A DNA stretch of 64,000 nt, from positions 48,254,107-48,318,106 of the forward strand of contig OW121846.1 of NCBI GenBank assembly GCA_933228895.1, in the 5' to 3' direction. How positions within the stretch are numbered: the stretch's first letter is position 1; each line of letters starts with the position of its first letter. The DNA comes from Platycnemis pennipes (lineage: Eukaryota; Arthropoda; Insecta; Odonata; Platycnemididae). Below are positions 47,691-59,220 of this stretch, one piece after another. A program made the translations under genes and the position numbers. The notes under the pieces are model-generated. The model saw nothing but the letters and a program-made list of their open reading frames with translations, was not told where the DNA came from and ran no database searches.

Positions 47691-49124
47691 AAATAGGCAC
47701 TTAAGCCCTTTAATTTCATGTTTCACATTCGGTTTGAGAATAAGGAAAAATTTGTGTAAATTCAACAAATTTGTCGATCCAAGAGATTTCAATGCAACCA
47801 GATGCGACATGTATTTTGAAACTGTTTTTATTCCAATAATCGGATGATTTACAATAATATAATTTCAGTAGTACGTATCTGGGCCCTCTTGTCACAAGTG
47901 GTAAATTTCTAGTCACCGTTTTATACTTGAGGTATTTTACACACAAACATAGTTGTGTCCATCAATTTACTGCCCGCGTATGCCTTCAAGCTGTATAATT
48001 TCTAAGCCCTCGATATTTTATATTTTGTTAACATGTGTTAATGATACAATTATCATTTGCAAGAACGGCATTATTTGAGGGCACAATATTTTCAACCCGC
48101 AATTGCACACTGTTGGCTGCAGACAAACAAATAGCTAATACCAGCACTATTTTACCAAAATTAGAGTACACAATTTAATCATCATTTCTCTTGCCCGTAA
48201 AATAATGAGAAATTGTTATTCTCACGCCCCGAATAGCATAATACGGTGATAAAAAACGCCGTGATGGTCGAAGGCCATTTATCTCAAGGAACTGTCTATC
48301 ATTCAGACTTAGTTCACAAATTTGACTTGCACCTAGCAAAAGACAGTTATTAAAGCGCTTAGATGTACTCAGACAGCTTATAGGCTTGCCGAAACGTTGC
48401 ATTAAGGCTTCGGGAACCTTGGCAATGTTGCTAATGCTGTTAAAATGTTGCGGGAATATTGAAAGAATAAGGTTAAAATCGCAATGTTAAATGAAGGTTA
48501 TGGGATTGTTTCCGCAAACTCTCTTTTGCGCATGCGCGTAAGGGCCTAAGATGGTGAGAAGTTTCATGTTAAAAAAATTAGCTCTTTATATTCTTATTTA
48601 TCTCTCTCAGCATTGAAAGAACATTAATTATGTACATTTCTACCGGTCAAGCTTATTTTTAACCCTGAAATGGTTTCTGAAGATTATTATAAGGGGGGGA
48701 AATCTCCGCAGTATTAGTCTTTTAAAATAAGATCTCGCGAGTGAGCTGGTGCCGGCAAGGTGAGGTATATAAAGAGTCTCTTGCCCTCCATCATGCATCT
48801 TTGAGATGCACACGTGCACATGTAAAATTCCGTAGGCAAATGTTAGGTTCGTTAGGTTGGCAGTCATTCGCACATGAGGCAGGAGGAAGAATTACATCGC
48901 TTCGCAGGTGAATACAATTTCAACATACGTCCATGTTAACCATTATCAACCACATTGATGTGTATATATTTTTTATACTTTTGCCATTTCATTGTTGTGG
49001 CTGTGTGAAAGAACTAATTGAGTTATCACGAGAAGAAGCAAGTTAATATGATCAACGAAGGAATAAGTAAAACATGAATCTAATTCTAACCCACGAGTGC
49101 AAAAAAGAACAATGTGATACATGC
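47691..49124. other. Interior between the two AAGGCG blocks
   Basis: About 1.4 kb of AT-rich DNA has no recognised coding sequence. A consensus TATA box (TATATAAAG) lies at 48,766-48,774 on the plus strand, with no evident gene after it. If the two blocks are the ends of one element, this is its cargo. Confidence 0.4.
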
Positions 49125-49525
49125 TTCAAAGGCGCGATCCTAGTGTACATGACAACGCCATTTAAGGTCCTTTACAGCGCCGTGACAGCGCTCTGGAACA
49201 CCTTGAAAGACGTTTTTTTTTATATTTTCCAAGATATTTCTACATTTTCGGCAGCGCTCATCCTCATCGTGCACGGCGGCGCTCCAAGGCGTTGTGACAG
49301 CGCTCTAGGCATATGAGTAAGGGCAGCGCAACGCCCTCAGGAGCACGGCGCAACGCTTTGGACGGTGCTTTTCAACACTCTCAGAGCGCCTTACAACGCC
49401 TTGCAATGCGCTTCCTAAAACACCTATAGCGTTCATAACTTCACCATCGAAGCGCCTTTATAGGCGTTACAAGGGAATTTGCGAGACGCTCCGAAATGCT
49501 TTACGACAGTGTTTTGAAGGCGTGC
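49125..49525. repeat. Dispersed AAGGCG/CGCCTT motif block, right
   Basis: The same motif family as the left block, again in both orientations and irregularly spaced (for example CAAGGCGTTGTGACAGCGCT near 49,286 and GAAGCGCCTTTATAGGCGTT near 49,447). GACAGCGCT variants are more common here than in the left block. Confidence 0.65.
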
Positions 49526-49885
49526 CAAAGGAGTGAAAAAAACGGCAGGGAAGAACATCGGCTTCTGACTTACTGTCGATGCAGAAAACGAGTTTGGATA
49601 CAAATGGCAAAATAACAGGAGAGCCTACGGAAAACGGATCACATAGTAATATTTCTTTATTAAGTCTGCGCTTTTTGACGATAAATTGAGATTTTCAGAA
49701 AAATAAAAATATCTTTTTCATAGAGTGTTAGGTACCTGCGTAAAAATTGCCATTTTTTGATAGTCTCGAAGAAAGTGACGACTTTGACGATTTGTGGACC
49801 AACAACGAGTAGTTCAATAACATCTTAGTTTAGATTTCCAAGTGAAATACTCTCCTAATATCTCCAGTCCTCATCCTGTTACGCA
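49526..49885. other. Intergenic, no gene recognised
   Basis: AT-rich. Nothing is recognised. Confidence 0.35.
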
Positions 49886-50123
49886 GGGGTCAAAGGTCAC
49901 GAGGTCTAGGTAGGCAAGTATGGACAACAAATGTGACGTAAATGGTTGACAAAGAAGGGACCCTATATCCATCTTCTCATCTGTTGATCTCCAAGGACTA
50001 CACGGGGGTCCAAGATCATGAGGTCTATGTGAGCAAATCGGGGCAAAAAAGGTGTCGTATCTTAGGTTTAAATGGGTGCCAAGTCGAGGATAAAATTTAA
50101 AGATTCCTATTGTCGTCCTATTC
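49886..50123 (+). repeat. Diverged two-copy tandem repeat, unit 119 bp
   Basis: GGGGTCAAAGGTCACGAGGT at 49,886 recurs as GGGGTCCAAGATCATGAGGT at 50,005. The following 35 bases are also alike. The copies differ by many substitutions, so the duplication is old. Confidence 0.65.
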
Positions 50124-51784
50124 ACTCAAAGGTTTATGCCGGAGTCACTTTCAGCAACCTCACCTTGCCACTCCGTTTCTCTTTGGTTTCTGTTCCGGGT
50201 TAGTCACGATGGTGAAATTCAAACTTAGAACAATATTCCCCTAGTGCCAAACTCGAAGATGAAAATTTTTTTCCAAAAGGGAAGGCTTAGATGGAAGGCT
50301 TGGATGAATGTTGAATAATCGAGATTCACGTATTAAAAGGAGATTCATAGAAAGGCTCGAACTTTTTTTCCAACGCGGTGTCTTCCTCAAATGTGCACAA
50401 TTTTAAAGCAAGTACATGCAGCTTAGGGATAAAATTGTTTCCATGTTCAGCACTTCAAGAAAAATGGTCACAATTGGCGTCCTTTTACTACTATGTAGAT
50501 ACCAACGTGGCTGAATAGGGCCCATACTATTAGTATCAGGGTGGCTATTGAGACCAAATTTTTTAATTCCCTGACTTTTCCCTGATTGATTTACTAATTT
50601 CCGTGACCGATCGCCTAAAGGGATCCTATTATCGGAATATTTTTTATGCTGAATAAATTTTCATCGAAACTCAGAAAATCTTAAAAGCTGAAATCAATAC
50701 ATTAAAATCTACAATTATACCCAAATGAAAAAGTATACTAAACCTCCAGAAGTTATACCCTCGTCCAAATTATGCACACTTTTCATACACATTCCGTGCC
50801 ATGTATCGTATTTTCGTGGCCGTGTATGTTTCCTTCGGTAAAATTGCAATGACGATGTCTAATTCTTAAAGAAAGAGGTAGCGTTTCGTGGTAGTTCTGG
50901 GAAGTTGATGATTACTGAAAAGGCATCGAAGGGAAAGTTAATGGCCAATTTACTGGCGGACTCTGGTACAGGTATCACTAAGGTGCGCGAAAAATAGATA
51001 CAAACCAAAGCCAAGTTGTTGGACTGGATCAAAATCGGATGGCACGAGTGACATTCAGAAGCGAATAACAATTTGATTAACGTGGTTATAACCCCTTGAT
51101 TTTATGAGGGAACCAAAAATATATTAATATTTGTATGAACAAACATAACGAAACGCGCAACTGTGAACGAAAACATGAGGAAATTAGCAAATATCATATC
51201 AGGTGGCTTGTGATACGACTAAATTGCTTCGAGGGGGAGCTAAGGGGACCATTAAATAATTACGTTGACCGTTAAGGTGGAGAGGGGAGAAGGACTCTCC
51301 TTACTATCTCACGAACGGGGTATGGGAATCGAAGATGATCTTACGTAAGATTTTGTTTACACGCGTGATCGTACCTGTATAACCATTCTAATAATCATCG
51401 TCTCGTATGTTTAGAACTGCAAGCACATATTTACTACAAGCTAGTGTGCTGAAGCTGCCTCTGGATACGAATCTCAGAAATTAAGAAAAACGCGAGGCAA
51501 AATTTTCCGAACAACATTGCCTCGCATTCCTTGTGATGAGCGGGATGCATGTGATCCTGAATTTTAACACTACCAGGCAAATATCACATTAAGGATATAC
51601 AAAATGGATACATTGTACGTCTTATTCACAACTAATTGTCAGTATCTAAGTGACACAACTAAGAAGATTCACAACTGAATGTTCCAAGAATTGATGGGGC
51701 TTATTCCATGCACGTCAGCGACGGATATTAGTTCTAGTCAGTGAAATAAAGGGCGGAAAGACTGACCGATAAACGTAACCGTGT
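50124..51784. other. Intergenic, no gene recognised
   Basis: AT-rich. No coding or repeat signal was found. Confidence 0.4.
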
Positions 51785-51835
51785 CCCCTCTGCCACACGA
51801 CCTCGCAGTGGCTTGCAGAGTATCATGTAGATGCA
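51785..51835 (+). mobile_element. CR1/L2-like LINE, 3'-end-only copy
   Basis: Only the 3' hairpin (51,788-51,820) and the ATGTAGATG tail are present. The outer stem reads CTCTGC/GCAGAG instead of CCCTGC/GCAGGG, so both sides have changed together and pairing is kept. Confidence 0.7.
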
Positions 51836-51839
51836 TATG

Positions 51840-52611
51840 TAATGGTCATCCTTTTAAGGTCAAGAGTTGACTCGTGCCATCCACTTAGGCAACCATTTAA
51901 CCATACGAAGGCTCATCCTATGATATGACACGTTTGTTCATGGGTTTGTTGCCCCGATTCGCTTTTATCACCTCTGTGACCTTGACTGTGCCCTGTCATG
52001 GGTCACGGTGCCAAAAAACCCATCTATTTAAATTCTGGCAAATCAATTCTGGCCTTGTATCTCGATATTTTTACATTTAACCCTTATGAGGCGAGATTTG
52101 ATTTTATTTTTGATCTTCATTCTGGGGTTGAAAATTCGAATTTTGAAAATGATAATCACACTGCACAAGACACGGGACCTTTTTCTATCCTAGCAACATT
52201 TTTCATTGACGAGTAACAAATATAAGTGCCCTAAATTGTAGGTCAACAATGACACACAATCCATGGAACAGTCTGTATGGGAACTTCGGTTAACCCTTTA
52301 TTTTTCTTCTTCCGCCCTTGAAATAGCAGCCATACACTGAGCAAGTATTAGCCATTAGTCAGGTAGTAGCCTAGGATGAACTAGGTTATCCCTTCAGTAT
52401 TAAAAACTACTGTTTTCGGTGAAGAACTGTTCACGCTGAACTGTTGTGGGCAGTGGTAAATTGGCGGCATGACGCAATATGCCGTGCGGGTTGCGTTCGG
52501 TTATTTCAGCCCCCTCTATACATGATACATGGCACTGCCAATCTACATCTCTAATTCTACTGAGAATTCTTGTACTTCCCACTTTAGGAGGGCATTTTCT
52601 TATTCACAGAT
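51840..52611. other. Intergenic, no gene recognised
   Basis: AT-rich. Short open frames only. Confidence 0.4.
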
Positions 52612-53530
52612 GGAATTCATATGATTCAAGGAACGGAATTAGTAAACGTGGAATCAGTTAAGTACTTAGGTGTAACACTTACTCAGGATCTATCATGGGG
52701 GAAACATATCAGGGAAATATGCAGTCAAGCAAATAGAAAGTTGGGGTTTATTAAAAGAATATTAGGGAAAAGTGAGGAGAGGGTGAAGGAACTTTGCTAT
52801 TTTTCAATTGCTAGACGACACTTAGAATATGCTGCGAGCATATGGGACCCTTATGAAGCAGGCTTAATTTACGAATTAGATCGAGTACAAAGAAGAGGGA
52901 CGAGATATGTTAAAGGATGTTACGATAGGGAAAGCAGTGTGTCTGGTATGTTAGCCGAATTGGGATGGAAATCGCTGTCACAACGCAGGCTGAATTATAG
53001 ACTTAATCTTCTGGGAAAATTTAAGGAGGGACATTTCATTAATGAAATCATATATTGCTGGCTCCGGCTTATTATGGTAGGCTCGATAATTCTAATAAAA
53101 TTAAGGAGATAGATTGCAGGACGGACGGGTTTAAAATGTCATTTTTTTCCGCGTACGATTCGTGATCAGAACGTTAAACATCGCGTAAATCGGTAACAAT
53201 TATAGATGTAATATTCAGAGTAGGTCGATAGGTTTTTTTTTACCTGCATATTCAAATCAACGTGTGACTAGCATGCAATGCCTTTGTTTGCATGCATGAG
53301 TATCTATGAAATTGGTGTCAGGTTTCAAGGCATGCATGGTATTCATGGGAGTGTCCTACATGTTTGGGATTTAATAGTTTTTCTACTTTTTCCCCAATTA
53401 CTTTTAAAGGCGTAGTGTTTGCTTTGTAGTGTTCATTTTGGTTTGTTGTATCATTGTTCCTGGTGTGGATGCACCCCCTGACACACACCCTCGAGGTGGC
53501 TTGCAGGGTGTGTCGTAGATAGAGATATAT
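52612..53530 (+). pseudogene. CR1/L2-like LINE, diverged copy (RT C-terminus plus 3' UTR)
   Basis: A diverged relative of the LINE at 0-3.6 kb. A 163-codon frame (52,621-53,112) holds VESVKYLGVTLTQDLSWGKH, ANRKLGFIKRILGKSEE, HLEYAASIWDPYEAG and VQRRGTRYVKGCYDRESS. After a frameshift near 53,060 it continues with EIDCRTDGFKMSFFPRTIRD to a stop at 53,194-53,196. The 3' UTR ends with the family hairpin (53,476-53,508) and a GTAGATAGAGATATATATG tail. Amino acid similarity exceeds base similarity, so it is an older or separate subfamily. Confidence 0.83.
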
Positions 53531-54482
53531 ATGTAATTCACATAATAAAAGCACAAGGTTCTTCGGAAAAAACTAATTATGAAATGCATGAGAAAGACAC
53601 ATTGAGGAAGAACGGAGTTGTGCTCTTATCTGCTGAAATTAGACGATATCCCGCCTAAAAACTTAACTTTTCACAGTTTCTTAATGCGGGGACCCGAAAG
53701 ACACGACGAATGCATACCAATGAACCAGGTTACAACAAATTATTTTAAAAATTATTTACGAAATTAGTAAGTATAACATAATTGTTTCATATTGTAGTAA
53801 CCTTGACCAAGAAAAGGTTAATAATAAACTTTTGAAAAATTGACTGTTTCAATTTTTAATTCCAAATAATTTTTACCTTAGGAAGTACTTCATAGGTTTA
53901 TGTGAAGGAATGAAGGAAGAAATTAGATGGTTTGGGAGTTATTGCACCACTCCATTAGCGAATTCAAAAGTACTCAGATGGAGAAACTGCCGGCATGCAT
54001 ATTCCCGTAAAATGCATTCGACATTTCTTATTTGGGGGGACCATATGCTTGGACCATTGTTGTAAAGGAACTTAGGATAATTAGACTTTGCTGCAATGAT
54101 TATCTGAGTTATGTTTAGATTAAAAAATACTGTGAACAATTTGGGCACTCCTAAACCTATCATACAACCTTTTTACAATTCCAGGTGGTCTCGACGGCAC
54201 GGTATGTATGAAGTCCAATTCCTTCGATTGTGCATATGTTATAGCATGATTGTGATAAAGCATTTTCCGTCTTCAACCGATCCACATACATTCGCACTTG
54301 CATTCTTGCATTTAGGCGAAACACAGTCTATACCTATTATTTTTCCTACGCGGATTAAAAATACACACGTAATATTGACTTCCACAGAGTTGGAAAACAA
54401 TGTCTTCTACGAAAGGACTTCAGATGTACGTTATCCACATGTGCCGAAGGAATATTTTTTCGTTTGCCTTTTTTATTTTACC
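53531..54482. other. Intergenic, no gene recognised
   Basis: AT-rich. The plus-strand frame at 54,111-54,563 (150 codons) runs into the hAT terminus and matches nothing I know. It is probably chance. Confidence 0.4.
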
Positions 54483-54782
54483 CGAGGAGGTAAGGATTGC
54501 ATTCCCGGGATACCGGATGAAATGACAATCCCGAGATGTAGTATATACGAATCCCGGGATTGAAGAATTGACGTACACCTTTTCGCTAACAGGCAGCGCT
54601 AATAAGTAAGCTTTCTTGGAAATGAAATGCAACACGTTACACAACTGAGGTCATCGACAAATACATTTTATTGAAATAAGTAATTTATCATCATTTGTAA
54701 TACACAAGAAAAACGGAAATGAGCTTACAGTGCGCGTGTTAAAGACAGTGATCGCCAGTATTAAACAAGATTGTATACATTC

Positions 54783-56360
54783 CAGAAAATGTTGTCTACC
54801 TTTCGAAAAATGGACTTCGCCACGCAACAGAAGCTATATTTACATTAACGTCCACTCCTCTGAAAGAGAATCAAAGATCTGAAACTTGTAGCCAATCTGA
54901 ATTAATGGAAATATTCCCGCAAAAGTGTCTATTGAACTTATAAAAAAGAAATTGAGAGAATATGAAATTTCTACAGGGAAACACATTTGCGCAATCACCA
55001 CTGACGGTGGTGCCAAAGGTTGGTAGGTAAATGCCAACAAATCATCACCTTTGTTTTGCTCATGGTGACCACTTTGCCGTCATAATGGTATGTACAGATC
55101 TGTGGGAAGAGTAAATGTAATAGAGAATTGATTTGAAGTAAGAGAAGAAGTCGAATCTAAAGAAAGTGAATTCAGCGATGAAGACTTTCCGTCGAGTGAT
55201 GAAATATTCAAGGATGAAAAATTTTTAGTTTTTTTATTGACGTAAATACTTCCAAGGAACACTTAATTTGACATGATGGTACATTTTCTATTGCCAAAAC
55301 TTGCGTGATTAAGGCCTTTATTAATCTTAATTCCGAAATATCATTCAATGAGTGTGAATATGAACTTGCTTCTTCTATGGTTCTGAGGTTTCCGCGGCGT
55401 TTCTCAACACTGGTAACGGCTTTCGGGCGCTCCTCCGCGTCGTGTGTTGTCAGGGTGACGACAGTTTCTCCAGCCATCCTGCTGGCGTCTTCTGACCTGA
55501 AGACGCCAGCAGGATGGCTGGAGAAACTGTCGTCACCCTGACAACACACGACGCGGAGGAACGCCCGAAAGCCGTTACCAGTGTTGCTTCTTCTATTTTT
55601 TGCAAAACTGCAGCCAGTGAAAATTACTGTGGAGGTGCTTAACCGAAGGGATCCAAATGTTTTCAGTGTGAGGCTGCGTTGGAATTCTTGATACAAAAAC
55701 TAAAATATGTGAATACAGAGTAGGGGAATAATATGAAAAGTGCCATGCAGAAGGAAGTACCGAAGAGACGAACTGATTTATCATGAGTTTTTACGGTATC
55801 ATCACTGCGGTTCATGGGCAAGTGACCATGATTTGGGAAATTTATATTGTGCAAAAACTAGTGAACCTAAAAAAATATTTCGAGAAAACTTACTTGAAGT
55901 TCGTAATTATAATGCTACTAAAGCATTTGAATCATCGGTCGTGGAAGAAGAACAAGCTTATTTATTGTGAAAATACGTTATATTGATGGCTTGCATAGTG
56001 AGAAAGAGTCAGCTGCTAAATAATCAGTGGTTCACATAGTTCGGATGAGCAAAAGAAGGAACTTGATACGGTCATTACCCAATGCTTGATTCCTCCCAAA
56101 CAATATCCTCCCAGCTGCAGTTCAAAGGACGTAGAATTATCAATAGCTCAAAAGCTAGAGAATTTCGGTGAAGGTGGACGGAGAGGAGAAAATATGCAAA
56201 TTATTTCCGAGTACTTACTGGCTATTCCTCCCACTAGTTTTGAATCAGAAAGGGCTTTTCCATCAGCGGGTTTTATTTGCAAAAAATATCTATAGGTGAA
56301 GAATGAGTGACCACACATTACGCACACTTTTGTTTTTTAAATGCATATTTAAAAAAAAAA
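54783..56360 (+). pseudogene. hAT transposase pseudogene
   Basis: Motifs appear in family order. First, FEKWTSPRNRSYIYINVHSS (54,803-54,860) covers the first DDE strand region. Then NIPAKVSIELIKKKLREYEI and HICAITTDGGAKG (54,910-55,020) carry the second Asp. Next is IKAFINLNSEISFNECEYEL (55,305-55,365), which the palindromic insertion at 55,379-55,583 interrupts. After it come LQPVKITVEVLNRRDPNVFS (55,607-55,666), AALEFLIQKLKYVNTE and KRRTDLS. Last is the dimerisation block YLLAIPPTSFESERAF-SAG (56,215-56,275). Stops, frameshifts and the insertion make it inactive. A BED zinc finger is not visible. Confidence 0.8.
55379..55583. mobile_element. Palindromic insertion inside the hAT transposase
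   Basis: A 205 bp insertion is flanked by a perfect 13 bp direct repeat TTGCTTCTTCTAT (55,366-55,378 and 55,584-55,596). Inside are 88 bp inverted arms (55,405-55,492 and 55,499-55,586, overlapping the repeat by 3 bp) with one mismatch and a 6 bp spacer, TGACCT. The left arm continues 26 bp beyond the right. A 13 bp duplication is unlike a hAT or mariner MITE and fits target-primed reverse transcription. The arm contains a hammerhead-like series (CTGAAGA, short stem, GAAA, GTC). Confidence 0.88.
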
Positions 56361-56901
56361 TCGTAACTAACTTTTCATCAAGGATAACCTAAATCTAGAG
56401 TTTATTTGATTTTTTTGGTGTACAATTGCTTTCAATTTAAGAGTAATTGCCATTGCTTCTGGTGCTTCATTTTTTTATCTGCCAAGAAAAAATGTAGTGT
56501 TTTACGTTGGAGTAAAACTGATTTTTTAGTAACTTTGTGGCGTTTTTGCAATTTTGATAACAAAGATAAAGCAATCAAAAACACGCCAAAATTAAAACAA
56601 AGGCAAGACCCGAATTTCAATGCTTCAGCATCATCATCATCAGTGAAGATGCTCCCCTGTGTCTAAACTTAGTGTGGTGTTCATTTATAATAATTTTAAC
56701 TTTATATCAATCAATGTTGCTTAAAATGTGAGTAATTTTAATATGCATTCCATATGTGCATGTGATATTTTACTTTTTTAAATTTTAGTTCCATATGTGC
56801 CTGTGACATCTATTTTAGTTAAATCCCGGGATTGAGGAAATCACAATCCTGTAATCTCGGGACTGAAATATCTCTCCGGGATTGCAATCCTTACCGGGAG
56901 G

Positions 56902-59095
56902 CTAGGTTGGGAGGCCGCGTTCCCTCCCTGCCCCCGTGTATGGGCGCTCATGTATACAAAAGCAATGACAAACGATTATTTACAGTCTACTAACAAGTAA
57001 ACAGTAGACTTTAGACAAGGGATGGGGTTTCCTGTCGTTCAAGTTACAACATGTCATTGAGTGGTGAATGTTCGCGGCAAAGGGAGGGGAGGTGAGTCTC
57101 AGCGCCCACGCTTTTCGCTCTATCCTCCCCATAACCCCAAAACCCTCGATGACCACAACAGGGGCGTCGGAACTATTTTCGCTGAGAGGGGCCAACCTTG
57201 AAAAGGGCCCTTTCGCGCCGGAGCCATAGGAAGAGAATTTTTCCCGTCGTACGAGGAGCACGAGATATTTCTTGACTCCCCCGTCCGGAACTCTCTCGTG
57301 GTGAGGAAGTAGGCAGGTATGCCCCACCCACCGTTTTGGGACCCAACTCAGCGGGACACCGGACCCTTTCCCCGTCCACTGGGCTCAACCAACCAACCCT
57401 TTAGCAGCCCTTTTCGCTGCTGGAGTCCGCGGTAAATTGATTGAATTAGCAGTGTCTTTTTTTAAAAAGCCCTTACGTATATTCCAAAAATTTAAACTTA
57501 ATAAATGGATTCTACGTGTTTTGCTGAGCGCTTCAAAATTTTAAATGAAATTCTAGCATTAATATTAACGAATTTGAACCGATAGGTTTCTTCTGACATT
57601 AGCATAAGCAAATCAGTGGAGAAAAAAAATTAATAAAATAATCTGATCGGAGAACTCGCGGACGCAGCAGCCTTAGACCCGGAAGAAGAGGAATCAAATT
57701 CGTGGATTTTTGGAGAAATACCATCAGAAAACAAATCCATACCTTTCGGAGAAAGCTTTCTTCTTTTGGTAACAATCTTTTCCTCGTATCTGATGCATGG
57801 CCCGAAGATGAAATTGAGGGATCCAGTGCGCCTGTTGCTTCAGCAGTCGAAGTCTCTGGATCATAATCCGAAGTCTCCTCATCTGAGTCCGAATAGACGT
57901 TTTCATCCTCACTACACTTTTAGTTAATAACTCCAATATTGAGTCCTCAAGCATAGAATGTTCCTTTGACATGACTACACTCGAACAAAAGTTTTGCAAC
58001 GCCACCACAAAGAGAGAATTTATCTGAACTAAGAAATGGCTAAAACTCGGGCGAACAGAGAAAGCACTGCTTGCTTTAGAGCCAAGACTGAAGTGAGAAG
58101 CAAGGAAGAACAAATATTCCTATGGATGGGGCACATGGGTGTAGAAATGGATTCCTAATGAGAAATTCTACGAAAAGGATGGGGAATCCAGCAATTCAGT
58201 GAAAAGGCATTGAGAAGAGAAGCACAGCATGAAAACACAAGAGATACCACCACAGGTGTGTAGATGATAATTCTTCAGAGTCGGTTTTCGAAGAAAGTGA
58301 AAGGGGACCTAGAAATTCAGCGAAAATGCTATTTACCCATTAAGACCATGCATACACAAAGAGCAGCACCATACGAATGGGATCTATGGTTTTTCCAAAG
58401 TCTGCTACCTGAAACAGCGTGGGAAACTAGTCATCCGGCTCAAGTGCTTTATTGAAGAAATGCCCCGGAGAATACATGCGCGTTTACGCATAAGGGTATT
58501 AAAGTATAAAACTACCAATAGTTCAAATGGAACACCAACGTATAAGGAGAATCAATGGTTACTAAAGATCCAGTTCTTAGGAAAACCAGAAAATGTACTT
58601 TTCGATGAGGGAAAATACGGAAATATAAAAATATGTGATATTTGAATAGGTATGAATTCAAATATGAGAACAAATAAAAATTTAAGTGAGAAGGAACGAA
58701 TCACGGTTACCCCAAGCTTAAACAAAACTTTATGCAAAAGTGTATTTTTTGCCGTGAACATATGTAGTACCTACAAGTTATGTAGAGTTCTGCACTATAA
58801 CTCCGTTAATATTAACGCTAGAATATCAATCAAAATTTTCACAAACTCTGCAAAAAACGCATATTTCACTTTAAAGCTTAAATTAAAGGAATTTATAACA
58901 AAAAAATGGTTTAGAAAAACCAGTGCATAGACTACTAGTTAACCGCGAAATCATGCAGCGAGGGGGGTTACAAATGAGGCAGAGGGTCGAGCCCAGTTGC
59001 CCGGGAAAGGGTCTTAGCTCACGCTAAGCCGGGTCTCGAGGGGTCGCAGTACACCTGAGGTTATTGCTTCCGCGGCGGTCACTTTTCCTCCTCCT
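56902..59095. other. Intergenic, with a GC-rich patch
   Basis: 57.0-57.45 kb is GC-richer than its surroundings and has minus-strand frames of 115 and 71 codons that I do not recognise. The minus-strand 129-codon frame at 57,724-58,113 and the short plus-strand frames at 58.26-58.93 kb are also not recognised. A degenerate TTAACC-like end lies near 58,939. Confidence 0.4.
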
Positions 59096-59220
59096 CGTCG
59101 GCCATGGCCGACGTTCGGTCGTTTGGGTAGAAAAATCCACGTCGGTCATGACCGTCGTTCGGTCTTTAGGGTACGAAAATCTGCGTCGGCTATGACCGAG
59201 GTTCGGCGCGAAAGGGTTAA
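59096..59220 (+). repeat. 44 bp tandem repeat ending in a piggyBac-like terminus
   Basis: Three copies start at 59,096, 59,140 and 59,184, each beginning CGTCGGYYATGRCCG (itself a near-palindrome) followed by TTCGGT. The last copy runs into GCGAAAGGGTTAA (59,208-59,220), which resembles the right end of the MITE at 24,270-24,418. It may be the subterminal repeat of a piggyBac-type MITE whose left end is degraded. Confidence 0.7.

Larger units (their letters stand above)
54491..56893 (+). mobile_element. hAT DNA transposon, 2.4 kb, decayed
   Basis: The terminal inverted repeats begin TAAGGATTGCATTCCCGG (54,491) and, read inward from the other end, TAAGGATTGCAATCCCGG (56,893). Subterminal AATCCCGGGATT and TCCCGAGAT motifs are shared by both ends. 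The flanking 8-mers CGAGGAGG (54,483-54,490) and CCGGGAGG (56,894-56,901) agree at six of eight positions and fit a decayed hAT 8 bp target duplication. A transposase pseudogene lies inside. Confidence 0.78.

Noticed and set aside
48766..48774. A consensus TATA box considered as a gene promoter
   Set aside because: No open frame, splice signal or other promoter element follows it within several hundred bases.
55208..55696. A 162-codon minus-strand open frame
   Set aside because: It is created by reading through the palindromic insertion and antisense to the hAT pseudogene. It is not counted as a gene, although the arm itself may derive from a coding repeat of another element.
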